Shown here in pieces: positions 23,782 to 32,803 of a DNA stretch of 64,000 nt. Both the position numbers and the translations under genes were made by a program. Location: contig DASXUJ010000011.1 in assembly GCA_036504895.1 (NCBI GenBank), positions 1 to 64,000 on the forward strand, given 5' to 3'. The notes under the pieces were generated by a model, which ran no database searches, had not been told where the DNA came from, and worked only from the letters and a program-made list of their open reading frames with translations. Every line of letters starts with the position of its first letter. Position 1 is the stretch's first letter. The DNA comes from Syntrophorhabdaceae bacterium. Lineage in GTDB: Bacteria; Desulfobacterota; Syntrophorhabdia; Syntrophorhabdales; Syntrophorhabdaceae.

Positions 23782-25965
23782 ATGAGTGGCTTAAAATATT
23801 TTATGGGAATTCACGAGAAGACAAAAATCAAAAAGAGGAGCCGGGTTGAACGCATTCTCGGCTGGTCTCTCTCCCTTGTCGCCGCCGCCAGTCTCTTCGG
23901 GACCCTTCTTCTCCTCCATGACCACCTTGCCTATACCTCGCATATCACGGCCCTTACAAAAGGGCGTGCCGTCGACAATACGGACAAAGCGGCCCGGAAA
24001 ATAGACGACACATTTAAGAAGTATATGCGCGTCGCCCATCTCCTCGCTACGGAATTAAACGATATGGGGAAATATGACGACCATGAGATCCTGGGTAAGA
24101 TAAAAACGATTGTCGAGGGGGACCCCCATATTCACGGCCTCGGCGTTGCATATGCGCCCTATGCGTATAAAAAAGAGGTCAGGCTCCATGCGCCCTATTA
24201 TTCGAGGAGAGAAACCGCTCCCGAGCTCAGCCGGATTGAGTCCTATTACGATTACACCTTACCTGAACATGAGTGGTTCTCTCTTCCCATGAATCAGGGC
24301 GCCTTGTGGATCGAACCCTATTTCGGCACCGCCGGCGCCACCCTCATGACCACCTATTCAGTGCCTTTTTCAAAAACAGACCCGGTGACGAAAAAACAGG
24401 TATTCGGAGGCGTGGTCGCCCTCGACATCTCACTCACTCAAATAAAGAAGATAGTCGAATCGATTGATCTCGGCTCCGGTGGATATAGTGCGATCATGTC
24501 TAAACAGGGTGTGTACCTGTACCATCCCAACTACGAATTCGTAAGGAATAGAAAAACAGTCTGGGATGTAAGCAAGACCTTTCACGACAGGGACAGGTTC
24601 ATCGCCGCGGAGAGGACAGTGAGAGGAGAATCGGGGATTATGGATCATAAGAGCACGACGACAGGACAGCTCTCGTGGCTCCTTTACAGGCCCATCCCTT
24701 CGGCGAGCTGGTCTATCCATACTACCTTCATCAAGGATGATATACCAATCGACCTCGACGTGCTCAGGCATAAGTTGATACGTATCGTAACCCTCTCCAT
24801 CGTATTCCTTCTCACTCTTCTCTGCCTTGTTTGCGGCGTCCAGAAAGGTATCGAGGGTAAGCTATGGGTGGCCTGTTTCGTCTCATCCCTGATTTTTGTG
24901 GCAGGGATAGGATGCCTGTGGCACCTTGCCCTCTCCTATGATACGGACCTCAAGTCTCAGGGGCCGAAGATAGTGAGCCGTGCCAGCCTCCTCAACTTCA
25001 CCAACTCCTACGATCTAAACTCACGGGAAACCAGGGCGAATAGGCCTCTTTACGTGCCGACAGGCATGTTTATCCATTCCATGGAGTTCTCCGGTGCGAA
25101 TAAGCTGGCGGTAAACGGCTATATCTGGCAAAAATATCCGTCCAATCTCGACAGGGAGTACGCCATGGGCTTTGTCCTTCCTGATGCAGTCGACGAAGTG
25201 AGGGTGAAGGAGATATACTCCCGTAAATTGGATGATATGAATGTCTTAGGATGGCACTTTTCCGGAACCCTTTACCAGCATTTCGATTATTCGAAATATC
25301 CTGTTGACCACGAGGTTATCCGGATACGGCTCGCCCCGAAGGAGATCGGCAGGAATACGGTGCTCGTGCCCGATCTCGACTCTTATAAACTCATGAACCC
25401 GGGTTTCCGTCCGGGGCTGGAAAAGACTTTCGATTTACCGGACTGGAAGATCGAACGGACCTTTTTCGAGCTGGTGTCGAAAGATTACGATACCAATTTC
25501 GGAATCAAAAATTACCTGGGCAGGGATATGATCCCGGAGCTCTATTTCAATGTCGCCATCGTGCGAAATCTGATGGATGCCTTCATACGTAACATGACGC
25601 CCCTCATCATCGTGGCGCTCCTCCTCTTTGCCGTCATGTTCATCTCGACGGAAGAGAGGATGTCGAGGAAATTCTCCATGGACATCGGTGAAAATCTGGT
25701 ATTTGTGGGCTCCATGTTTTTCGTCCTCATCTTTGCCCATATCAGCACCAGGGGAAGGATTCCGACCCAGGAGATCTTCTACCTTGAATATTTTTACCTC
25801 ACCATGTATGTCGCCCTCCTATGGGTGCCCATAAGCTCCATTCTTTTCGTTACGGGAAGCACAAAATTTCACGTCCAGTACAAAGAGAATCTGATATCGA
25901 AGCTCCTTTACTGGCCGGTGATTCTCGGCGCCCTCTACGTCCTGACCGTGGCCACCTTTTTTTAA
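23782..25965 (+). CDS. dCache sensor fused to pentameric ligand-gated channel-like module
   Basis: A 727-residue inner-membrane protein. Residues 27-46 form a membrane helix, 47-325 a periplasmic double-Cache sensor (WIEPYFGTAGATLMTTYSVPF, GGVVALDISL, GVYLYHPN), 332-352 and 361-383 two more helices, and 384-595 a beta-rich periplasmic domain. The last 130 residues hold exactly four helices (about 597-622, 637-655, 666-690, 707-725) with almost no C-terminal tail. The beta domain contains KYPVDHEVIRIRL (505-517), matching the Pro-loop (FPxDxQ) of Cys-loop/Pro-loop receptors. The sequence before helix one (PELYFNVAIVRNLMDAF) and the short M2-M3 link fit the channel family. No kinase, cyclase or HAMP domain is present. 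The channel reading is inference from motif and topology; a ligand and ion cannot be named. Confidence 0.65.
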   Translation: MSGLKYFMGIHEKTKIKKRSRVERILGWSLSLVAAASLFGTLLLLHDHLAYTSHITALTKGRAVDNTDKAARKIDDTFKKYMRVAHLLATELNDMGKYDDHEILGKIKTIVEGDPHIHGLGVAYAPYAYKKEVRLHAPYYSRRETAPELSRIESYYDYTLPEHEWFSLPMNQGALWIEPYFGTAGATLMTTYSVPFSKTDPVTKKQVFGGVVALDISLTQIKKIVESIDLGSGGYSAIMSKQGVYLYHPNYEFVRNRKTVWDVSKTFHDRDRFIAAERTVRGESGIMDHKSTTTGQLSWLLYRPIPSASWSIHTTFIKDDIPIDLDVLRHKLIRIVTLSIVFLLTLLCLVCGVQKGIEGKLWVACFVSSLIFVAGIGCLWHLALSYDTDLKSQGPKIVSRASLLNFTNSYDLNSRETRANRPLYVPTGMFIHSMEFSGANKLAVNGYIWQKYPSNLDREYAMGFVLPDAVDEVRVKEIYSRKLDDMNVLGWHFSGTLYQHFDYSKYPVDHEVIRIRLAPKEIGRNTVLVPDLDSYKLMNPGFRPGLEKTFDLPDWKIERTFFELVSKDYDTNFGIKNYLGRDMIPELYFNVAIVRNLMDAFIRNMTPLIIVALLLFAVMFISTEERMSRKFSMDIGENLVFVGSMFFVLIFAHISTRGRIPTQEIFYLEYFYLTMYVALLWVPISSILFVTGSTKFHVQYKENLISKLLYWPVILGALYVLTVATFF

Positions 25966-26011
25966 CCGACGGCCGAGACTTTCCCCACCCCTTTTCCCCT
26001 TCCCGAAGCGC

Positions 26012-27013
26012 CTACTGTCTCTCCCCTATGCCCGGCGCCCACAGGTAATAAAACCCCGATCGGAGGGAAGGGATGAATTCGGAAAGGCTCATCTCCGCCA
26101 GGGAAAGGACCTCACCGGTCCCGCTGGAAGAGGAGGTATTATAGACATTGTCATTGGGATATTTTGCCCGGCGGTAGGCGATGATTTTCGCGTCCTGAGG
26201 AAGGCCCGCCAGCCCCCGTGCCTCGGCGATGCCATTTTTCACATACCCTATCCGGTCGATGAGCCTTAGCCGTAGCGCGTCTTCTGCGAGATAGATCCGT
26301 GCCCCCGCGATTTCGGCCCGGACCGCAGGGTCGATGTTCCGTCTCGCGACGGTCAGGTCGACGAACCTGGCCCCTAGGCTGTCCGTAAGGCTCTGCAAGA
26401 TCTTTGTCTCCTCAAGGGTGGCGGGACGAAAAGGGGAGGCCATATCTTTCTCTTTTCCCGATTTACTGACGTCGACGGTTACCCCGAGCTTACCCATAAG
26501 TCCTTCCACCTTGGGAGAGATGAATACCACTCCCACCGATCCTGTAATGGTAGTGGGATGGGCGACGATCCTGTCCGCGGCCAGTGCGATATAATAGCCG
26601 CCGGAGGCAGCGACGTCCATAAGCACCGCCACCACCGCTGATTTCGTACGCTCTTTGTAGTCCGTGATCTCCCGGTACAAGATGTCGCTCGCCGTCACCG
26701 ATCCGCCCGGCGAGTCGATTTCGAGTACCAGCGCCTTTATTCTTTCATCCTTTTCGGCAAGCCTAAGCTGGGCCACCACTTCCTCCACCACGCTTTGCCG
26801 GTCATGGAGAAGACCTTTTTTCGGGGCGTCGGATAAGAACCCCCGTATGGGAACCACAAGGACCTTGTCGCCTTCCTTCCCCTGGAGCACATATTCCTTC
26901 AGGGGCTCTTTCTTCGATTCGGCGCCTATATTGACATGAAGGCCCCCGCAGCCGCAGGCGGCAAAGGCAAACAGGGTAATCGCGAACAGGGCGATGGGGC
27001 TCTCTTTTTTCAT
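26012..27013 (-). CDS. sppA: signal peptide peptidase SppA, lipoprotein form
   Basis: A serine-lysine protease that degrades cleaved signal peptides at the inner membrane. The 333-residue protein starts with a signal ending LFAFAAC, so C20 could be lipidated, and has a ClpP-fold S49 domain. The catalytic Ser is S137 in DVAASGGYY, and the Lys is probably K189 in the SGKEKD motif. The short form (one repeat) like Bacillus SppA. It follows putA by 68 nt on the same strand. Confidence 0.9.
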   Translation of the reverse strand: MKKESPIALFAITLFAFAACGCGGLHVNIGAESKKEPLKEYVLQGKEGDKVLVVPIRGFLSDAPKKGLLHDRQSVVEEVVAQLRLAEKDERIKALVLEIDSPGGSVTASDILYREITDYKERTKSAVVAVLMDVAASGGYYIALAADRIVAHPTTITGSVGVVFISPKVEGLMGKLGVTVDVSKSGKEKDMASPFRPATLEETKILQSLTDSLGARFVDLTVARRNIDPAVRAEIAGARIYLAEDALRLRLIDRIGYVKNGIAEARGLAGLPQDAKIIAYRRAKYPNDNVYNTSSSSGTGEVLSLAEMSLSEFIPSLRSGFYYLWAPGIGERQ

Positions 27014-27081
27014 ATGATTCTTCTCTCCTTATCACTAGGTTCGGCCAATATGCCGGGTATAGAGGGGACTTCATCGCCGCC

Positions 27082-30081
27082 TTAAGAAATATCCGGGGAG
27101 AAGCCGCGGCGAGCCGTGTTTTCCGTTACCACCCTGGGATCCATAAAATGGAGGAGGTAATCCGGCCCTCCTGCCTTGGTCCCAAGCCCCGAAAGCTTCA
27201 GGCCTCCAAAAGGCTGGCGTTCCACAAGTGCGCCCGTAATAGAGCGATTCAGATAGAGGTTCCCTACCTTGAAACGTAGCCGCGCCTCTTCCAGGTGCGC
27301 GGGGTCACGGCTGAATACGCCCCCCGTAAGGGCGAACCTGGCCGAGTTTGCCCATTCGAGGGCCTTCTCGAAGGTTTTTACCTTCATGAGGGCAAGGACG
27401 GGTCCGAATATCTCCTCCTGGGCAATGGTGTGTCCGGGATGTATATCTCCTACGATCGTAAGAGGCACATAATTGCCTCCCGCCGGGACCCTCCCGGAAT
27501 AGAGTATGGTTCCTTCCTTCTCCGCAATTTTTATATAATCCATAATTCTCGCGCAGCTCAATTCGTCGGCAACGGGTCCCATGAAACAAGCCGGATTCTC
27601 GGCAGGGCCTATCCTCAAAGAGCGGGCCGCGCCAATGAGCCGCTCCACAAGTGTGTCATACACGGAGGCGAGGGCTATTACCCGGGAGCAGGATGAGCAT
27701 TTCTGTCCCTGAAAACCGAAGGCGGAATGAATGATTGCAGGGACGGCCTCATCGAGGTCCGCATCCTCATCGATAATTATCCCGTTTTTACCCCCCATTT
27801 CGCAAATGACTTTCTTCACGCCCTCCTGACCGGGACGCAGGATCGCCGCTCTTTCTATTATGCCGAGCCCTGTATTTGTGGAACCCGTGAAAGCAATGGT
27901 ACGTACTGCGGGATGATCGGTAAGGCACGAGGCAATCACTTCCGCACGGCCCGGGATAAAATTGAATACACCCGGAGGAAGTCCCGCTTCCTGGAATGCC
28001 TCCACGAGAAGGCGCCCGGTCACGGGGGTGAGAGGAGACGGTTTGTATACTACCGTATTGCCTGTGACCACCGCCGCGGAGACCATGCCGCAGCTGATGG
28101 CGAGAGGAAAATTCCATGGGGCGATGACCACCGCCACACCTCTCGGCTCATAGAAGGAATGGTTCAGCTCTCCCGGAGGCGATGGAAGCCGGCGGGGCGC
28201 GCCGAAGCGTATCATCTCCCGGGCATAGTACTCCATGAAATCTATGGCCTCGCTCACGTCCCCGTATGCCTGATCCCATTGTTTGCCGATCTCGAGGACC
28301 TGCCATGCGGCAAGTTCGAACTTTCGGGTCCGAAAAGAGGAGGCGGCCCTCAGGAGAAACGCTGCCCTCTCCTCGTACGGCATGTCCCGCCAGCCGCCGA
28401 AAGCAGCTACAGCAGCCCCGATTGCTTCTTCAGCCTCCTCATTTCCGCCTTGGCATACATGGGCGATCACTTCCCGGGAATCGGCCGGATTGAGACTGGG
28501 AAGGGTATCGGGGGTGATCCGATCTTTTCCATTGATATAAAGGGGACAGGCAGCTCCCAATTTATTCCTTACCGATACAAGAGCCCGGGCGAAAAGCTCG
28601 CGGTCCTTTTGAGAGGCAAACTCGGTTGACGGCTCGTTCCTGAAAGGCGCGGCAACAGGGCTTTCCCCGTCATGCGGCCTTTCGCTCTCCATCGCATCGG
28701 ATGCTTCTTTGCGACCTTTACTCCCAATGGAGCGGGGATCCCTGAGAAGCTCCCCCACTTCAGCCTTCTCGCCGAACATGAGACGGAGAAAACTCTGGTT
28801 TGCCGTATTCTCCAGAAGGCGCCGTACCAGATATGCCACGCCGGGAACAATTTCTCCTGACGGACAATAGAGACGGACCCGTCCCGCAGTCTTAAGAAGG
28901 GCCTCCCGCACCGGTTCCGCCATCCCGTAGAGGACCTGAAATTCGTACCGGTCCCGGGGCACGCCCAATCGATCCGCCGTCTCCATCGCTGCCGCGATAG
29001 AGCGGATATTGTGGGAGGCACACCCGAGATAGGCAATCTCATGGTTCTGAAGTATCGTACGTGCGTGGCGCTCGAAAGCCGCGTCGGTTTCGGCCTTTCC
29101 TGTATACACGGGAATGTCCCATCCGTTTTGCTTCGCCCTCATGACCTCATGGTCCCAGTATGCCCCTTTCACCAGCCGCACGGCTATGGGGAGCCCGAGA
29201 CTTTTACTCCATTCGAGGAGGCTCTCCAGGTCTCGTTCCGTCTCCTTGAGATATGCCTGCAGTACTATGGACAGATAGGGATAGGAGGCATAATCCCGAC
29301 GCAATCTCCTGAAAACCTCTATCGTCATATCCTTGAGCCTATAAGACTCCATGTCGATCGTCAGGAAAGCTCCTGCCTCTATTACTTTTTCGTAAAAAGG
29401 CTTCAGCCGGCGGAGAATGGCCTCGACGGAACCGTCAAAATCCTGGGGCTTCGCTTGAGAGTAAAGGGCGCTCGGTTTGATGGAGAGGGCGATCTTCGGC
29501 GCATATCCCCAGTCGAGGGAGGTCCCTTGCCCTTCGATAGGTTTCCACGAGGCTTCCGCCCGCCTCAGGGTGGTGAGGAGGTCTTGATACCGGTTTTCAT
29601 AGAGGACCGCCTCGTGCTCCGAAAGGACCGCCTCCCCGAGGATATCTACCGAAAAGGCGCATCCGGAGCGCCTTACCGCCGCAAGCCCCCTGAGGGTGCG
29701 CGCAATCGTGTCGCCCACAATAAACTGTCTGCCCATCTTTTGAATGCCGATTCGGACAATTGCACTCAAAATGGCGGCGCTGAACCGGCCCCCATGGGAA
29801 GCGGCCCGCACGGAGATGCGAAGGGGTGCAGGCATGGAGCTGACGTCTTTGCCGAAATACCCTTTCACATGCTCCGCGAGGAGCCGGGGAGTGACAAGGG
29901 AGGGGAAGACATCCACGAAGCGGAGCATCCCGGTCCGAATATCGCCGTGCCTGAAGGACCATGCCATCATCATTCCGACCCAACGGCTTTCGTCAAAGAG
30001 CGAAGGCTTTCGCCCCTCCATGATCCGGAACAACTCTTTTCCCCGGGCGACAATCTTCCGGTCCGTCTCTTTTTCGTCCAT
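27082..30081 (-). CDS. putA: bifunctional proline dehydrogenase / glutamate-semialdehyde dehydrogenase
   Basis: Oxidises proline to glutamate in two steps, FAD-dependent then NAD-dependent, feeding electrons to the quinone pool. The 999-residue protein is the short type without the RHH DNA-binding domain. PRODH motifs (FLTIDMESYRLKD, RLVKGAYWDHE, YEFQVLYGM) lie in the first half. The ALDH half has PWNFPLAIS, FTGSTNTG, an EMGGKNG motif with the catalytic Glu, and C795 in GQKCSSCS. The ATG is preceded by GAGGGT at long spacing. It is divergent from the GalT-like gene and upstream of sppA. Confidence 0.95.
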   Translation of the reverse strand: MDEKETDRKIVARGKELFRIMEGRKPSLFDESRWVGMMMAWSFRHGDIRTGMLRFVDVFPSLVTPRLLAEHVKGYFGKDVSSMPAPLRISVRAASHGGRFSAAILSAIVRIGIQKMGRQFIVGDTIARTLRGLAAVRRSGCAFSVDILGEAVLSEHEAVLYENRYQDLLTTLRRAEASWKPIEGQGTSLDWGYAPKIALSIKPSALYSQAKPQDFDGSVEAILRRLKPFYEKVIEAGAFLTIDMESYRLKDMTIEVFRRLRRDYASYPYLSIVLQAYLKETERDLESLLEWSKSLGLPIAVRLVKGAYWDHEVMRAKQNGWDIPVYTGKAETDAAFERHARTILQNHEIAYLGCASHNIRSIAAAMETADRLGVPRDRYEFQVLYGMAEPVREALLKTAGRVRLYCPSGEIVPGVAYLVRRLLENTANQSFLRLMFGEKAEVGELLRDPRSIGSKGRKEASDAMESERPHDGESPVAAPFRNEPSTEFASQKDRELFARALVSVRNKLGAACPLYINGKDRITPDTLPSLNPADSREVIAHVCQGGNEEAEEAIGAAVAAFGGWRDMPYEERAAFLLRAASSFRTRKFELAAWQVLEIGKQWDQAYGDVSEAIDFMEYYAREMIRFGAPRRLPSPPGELNHSFYEPRGVAVVIAPWNFPLAISCGMVSAAVVTGNTVVYKPSPLTPVTGRLLVEAFQEAGLPPGVFNFIPGRAEVIASCLTDHPAVRTIAFTGSTNTGLGIIERAAILRPGQEGVKKVICEMGGKNGIIIDEDADLDEAVPAIIHSAFGFQGQKCSSCSRVIALASVYDTLVERLIGAARSLRIGPAENPACFMGPVADELSCARIMDYIKIAEKEGTILYSGRVPAGGNYVPLTIVGDIHPGHTIAQEEIFGPVLALMKVKTFEKALEWANSARFALTGGVFSRDPAHLEEARLRFKVGNLYLNRSITGALVERQPFGGLKLSGLGTKAGGPDYLLHFMDPRVVTENTARRGFSPDIS

Positions 30082-30197
30082 TGTATTCTTTACCCTCGAT
30101 TGTCTTTATTCATAAGTATAAATCAGGGAGCTCTCATAATCCATAAAACAAAGATGGAGGGGCGGGCTGTTAAAATGGTGAAGAGTTGCAAAAAGTC

Positions 30198-30206
30198 TGT
30201 TATAGT
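30198..30206 (+). promoter_or_regulatory. extended -10 promoter element for the GalT-like gene
   Basis: TGTTATAGT gives an extended -10 (TG-N-TATAGT) with no good -35. It lies 39 nt before the ATG at 30245. Confidence 0.45.
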
Positions 30207-30244
30207 GTTGGCGTTTCAAAAATAAGATGAGGGAGGGATGGACA

Positions 30245-31282
30245 ATGCCGTCTTCCATACAGTTCGAGAGAAAGGAATACGAAAGCACTTTTCTCGATCC
30301 GAGAAAAGGCTTCGCACCTACCCGCGCGCCCTTTGAGGTGCGTCTCGATCCACTCACCGGAAGGACGGGTCATATTTCCCATTTCGGCGCCGTAACTCCG
30401 CCCCGGCTCCCCCTCGACGCGTACAGAACGGCCCAGGTGAAGGGGTTCTGCCCCTTTTGCCCTGAAAACAGGCAGAAATATACCCCCCAATTTCCGGAAG
30501 GGGTCCTCCGAGAGAGAAGACCCGGTAAAAACGAAGCCCTCCTCATCCCGAATCTCTTTCCCTACGACATTTATAACGGAGTGGTCATAATGGCGGACGA
30601 CCATGTGGTGCCACTCGGAGATTTGACCTCTTCCCGGCTTGAGGACGCCTTTTCGACCGGTCTCGATTTTCTTCGCACCATCGCGTCACGAGAGCCGTCC
30701 CTGCCTTATCACGTCATGACATGGAACTATATGCCTCCCTCCGGGGGAGGTCTGGTACACCCCCACCAGCAGTATTTTGCATCAGCCCACCCGGGAAACC
30801 AATACATGGACGAGTTGAACGCCTCGAAGCTCTTCCTGGACAGCAAAGGGTTAAATTATTGGCATGAGCTGGGGAGAGAGGAAGAGAGACTGCAAAGCCG
30901 GTATATAGGGAGAGCCGGAGATTCCATCTGGATCACCCCCTTTGTGTCTCACGGGCTTCTCGGTGAAGTTCTCGCTCTATTCCCGGAAGTGTATTCAATA
31001 GATGATTTTACCGGGAAGGATCTCGGCGCTCTCGTGGAAGGGCTGCTCAGGGTATTCCGCTATTTCATGCATAAAGGGATAGACAGCTTCAACGCCTCTC
31101 TCTTCTTCGGGCCGTCGAATCAGGGCTTTTTCTCTTCCCATTTCCGGATCGTGCCGCGAACCTTTCTCAACCTCCGCGACTACGCGTCGGACCTCAATTT
31201 TTTCCAGGCCCTCCTCGGAGAGCCGGTAAGCGTCGTGGTCCCGGAAGAAATGTGTCCCCAGGTAAGAGAGTTTTTCCTCTGA
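30245..31282 (+). CDS. galactose-1-phosphate uridylyltransferase-like protein (HIT fold)
   Basis: A 345-residue cytoplasmic enzyme of the GalT branch of the HIT superfamily. It has CPFC (a zinc or structural site as in GalT), and GGGLVHPHQQYFASA, the HPHxQ nucleotidyl-transfer motif with the catalytic His. The organisation is otherwise divergent from E. coli GalT, so the true sugar phosphate (or an ADP/AMP transfer as in related phosphorylases) is open. ATG 30245 is taken because GGGAGGG is 9 nt upstream; an ATG at 30227 lies before that site. No galactose genes are near. Confidence 0.75.
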   Translation: MPSSIQFERKEYESTFLDPRKGFAPTRAPFEVRLDPLTGRTGHISHFGAVTPPRLPLDAYRTAQVKGFCPFCPENRQKYTPQFPEGVLRERRPGKNEALLIPNLFPYDIYNGVVIMADDHVVPLGDLTSSRLEDAFSTGLDFLRTIASREPSLPYHVMTWNYMPPSGGGLVHPHQQYFASAHPGNQYMDELNASKLFLDSKGLNYWHELGREEERLQSRYIGRAGDSIWITPFVSHGLLGEVLALFPEVYSIDDFTGKDLGALVEGLLRVFRYFMHKGIDSFNASLFFGPSNQGFFSSHFRIVPRTFLNLRDYASDLNFFQALLGEPVSVVVPEEMCPQVREFFL

Positions 31283-31317
31283 TGCACCCATGGACTCAAT
31301 AGTATCCCATGAAGAGA

Positions 31318-31354
31318 AGGCCCTGGACCGGATGGGCTTCCGGCTTCAGGGCCT
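31318..31354. repeat. inverted repeat between convergent genes
   Basis: AGGCCCTG at 31318-31325 is repeated inverted as CAGGGCCT at 31347-31354. No T-tract follows, so its use as a terminator is uncertain. Confidence 0.4.
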
Positions 31355-31390
31355 CGTGAGCTCCGATATCGTGCGAATCCAATAACCGCC

Positions 31391-32071
31391 CTATCCCGTG
31401 AAGAGATAATGGCCCATGCTCCCCGTGATTCCCCCGGTTTGGGCAAGCTGTTTATACTGTGTCATGGCCTGCTCCATAAGGGCTCTCGTTTGGGAGGCCG
31501 CGCCTATCACCGCGTTCTGCTGGGCCGCCAGAGGATTGGTGGCGCTGCTTTTCATGGACGAAGTCGGAATAGAACCGGTAGCGGACGAGGCAGCCGCGGT
31601 CTGTCCGCCCGAGACCCCGCCGGACCGAAGCGCCGAGCCCAGGTTTTGAAATTCATCCCGTGTGATTACCCCGTCTCCATCGGCATCGATATTGCCGAAG
31701 AGCCGGTCGGAAGAGAGAGCGTCGTCCTGCGCTGCCGTCCCCGATGCCCCGGTGGTCGCCTGGTTGGCCCCCTGGAGCATGCTTACAAACGATGCCGTAG
31801 AGCCTGTTTTCAGGCTCGAGAGGGCCTGTGCGACCTCTTTGTCGGTGGTCGACTTGACCTGGTCGAACTCCTCCTTGCTTACGACCCCATCCCCATTTGT
31901 GTCTATCTTGCCGAAAACCTGACCCAAAGGGAGCTCGCGAGTCTTTGACGCGTATTGCGCCTTTGTTGTGTTGACGAGACTCGAGCCTCCGGTTGTCTGA
32001 AGGTTCATCGCCGCCTGCCGTATCTGTGCCAGGTACATGGAACCCCCTGCTCCATTAATCCCGCTTACCAC
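31391..32071 (-). CDS. EF-hand domain protein
   Basis: A 226-residue protein with two canonical calcium-binding loops, DTNGDGVVSKEE and DADGDGVITRDE, each carrying the D-x-D-x-D and final Glu. The rest is Ala/Ser/Gly/Gln-rich and low in complexity; no signal peptide is seen. It starts at GTG 32071 with AAGGAGG 6 nt upstream, rather than at an upstream ATG that lacks a site. Such proteins may buffer or sense Ca2+; whether it relates to the Ca2+-ATPase 13 kb away is unknown. Confidence 0.75.
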   Translation of the reverse strand: MVSGINGAGGSMYLAQIRQAAMNLQTTGGSSLVNTTKAQYASKTRELPLGQVFGKIDTNGDGVVSKEEFDQVKSTTDKEVAQALSSLKTGSTASFVSMLQGANQATTGASGTAAQDDALSSDRLFGNIDADGDGVITRDEFQNLGSALRSGGVSGGQTAAASSATGSIPTSSMKSSATNPLAAQQNAVIGAASQTRALMEQAMTQYKQLAQTGGITGSMGHYLFTG

Positions 32072-32336
32072 TTGTTGCCTCCTTTCTTTCAACACCGGAC
32101 CTCGAGAACGAAAAAAGAAGCTTCCCAACGTCCTTCGTGAACCCGCGCTGAGGGGTTATTGCACCCAGAAAATGCAATAGCCATGCCGTTTCCATTCCCG
32201 CGGAAGAGGATCGTGCCGGATCCGTTACCGGCCTCTGTTTTGCGGCCGCCGATTCCCTGACGATCTTTGATGGAGGTAGGAAAATATTTCCCATAGGGGA
32301 AATTTATGCAGCCTTGGGTCCATAGAGCACAAATCT

Positions 32337-32534
32337 CTATTCTTCTTCAAATTTGAAGCCGCATGCCCTGCATTCCCTCGCGTCTCCGTTCTCTTCTAAA
32401 ATGGCACGGCAACTGGGGCAATGGGTAAGAAGGTCGACGCCGCACGCCGGGCAGCTTTTTTCATCTTTGTCCTCCGGTGTAGTCTTGCAATAGGGACATA
32501 ATCGAATTTTTTCACGCTTCGTCTTTTCCGCCAT
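32337..32534 (-). CDS. double zinc ribbon protein
   Basis: A 65-residue cytoplasmic protein with four CxxC pairs (CPYC, CPAC, CPSC, CRAC), giving two zinc ribbons, and an acidic tail. GGAGG lies 7 nt before ATG 32534. Function not recognised; such ribbons often serve as protein or nucleic-acid adaptors. Confidence 0.7.
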   Translation of the reverse strand: MAEKTKREKIRLCPYCKTTPEDKDEKSCPACGVDLLTHCPSCRAILEENGDARECRACGFKFEEE

Positions 32535-32707
32535 TCTTAGCCTCCCCACAGGTTACCGGCGTCTCTCCCGGCCGGATGATATGTGAAATGTTCGACCTTC
32601 CGAGGGGTTTGTCAAGGATCGTCCGGTCGATCAGACTGGACTCCATGACGCTTCTTGATGCAAATCTCTATTCAGAGAAAATACTGATAATATAGTAAGG
32701 AATCATC

Positions 32708-32803
32708 ATGGCAAATAATGAGACATCCGCTCCATGGAGCCCCTATTATCCATTCGCGCGACGCGCTGAATCCTTGCGGCGGGTCACGAGGAGGACGAGG
32801 TGA
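32708..32803 (+). CDS. small upstream reading frame coupled to the CAP gene
   Basis: A 31-residue frame (MANNETSAPWSPYY...) ends in TGA overlapping the GTG start of the CAP gene, a translational-coupling arrangement. AAGGA sits 7 nt before its ATG and TGATAATAT (extended -10 like) lies just upstream. It has a basic C-terminus and no recognised domain. It could be a leader peptide or simply chance. Confidence 0.35.
   Translation: MANNETSAPWSPYYPFARRAESLRRVTRRTR

Noticed and set aside
29011-30225. A 404-codon open frame on the strand opposite putA
   Set aside because: It lies fully inside a strongly conserved gene, its protein has no domain logic and it results from GC-rich codon use on the other strand.
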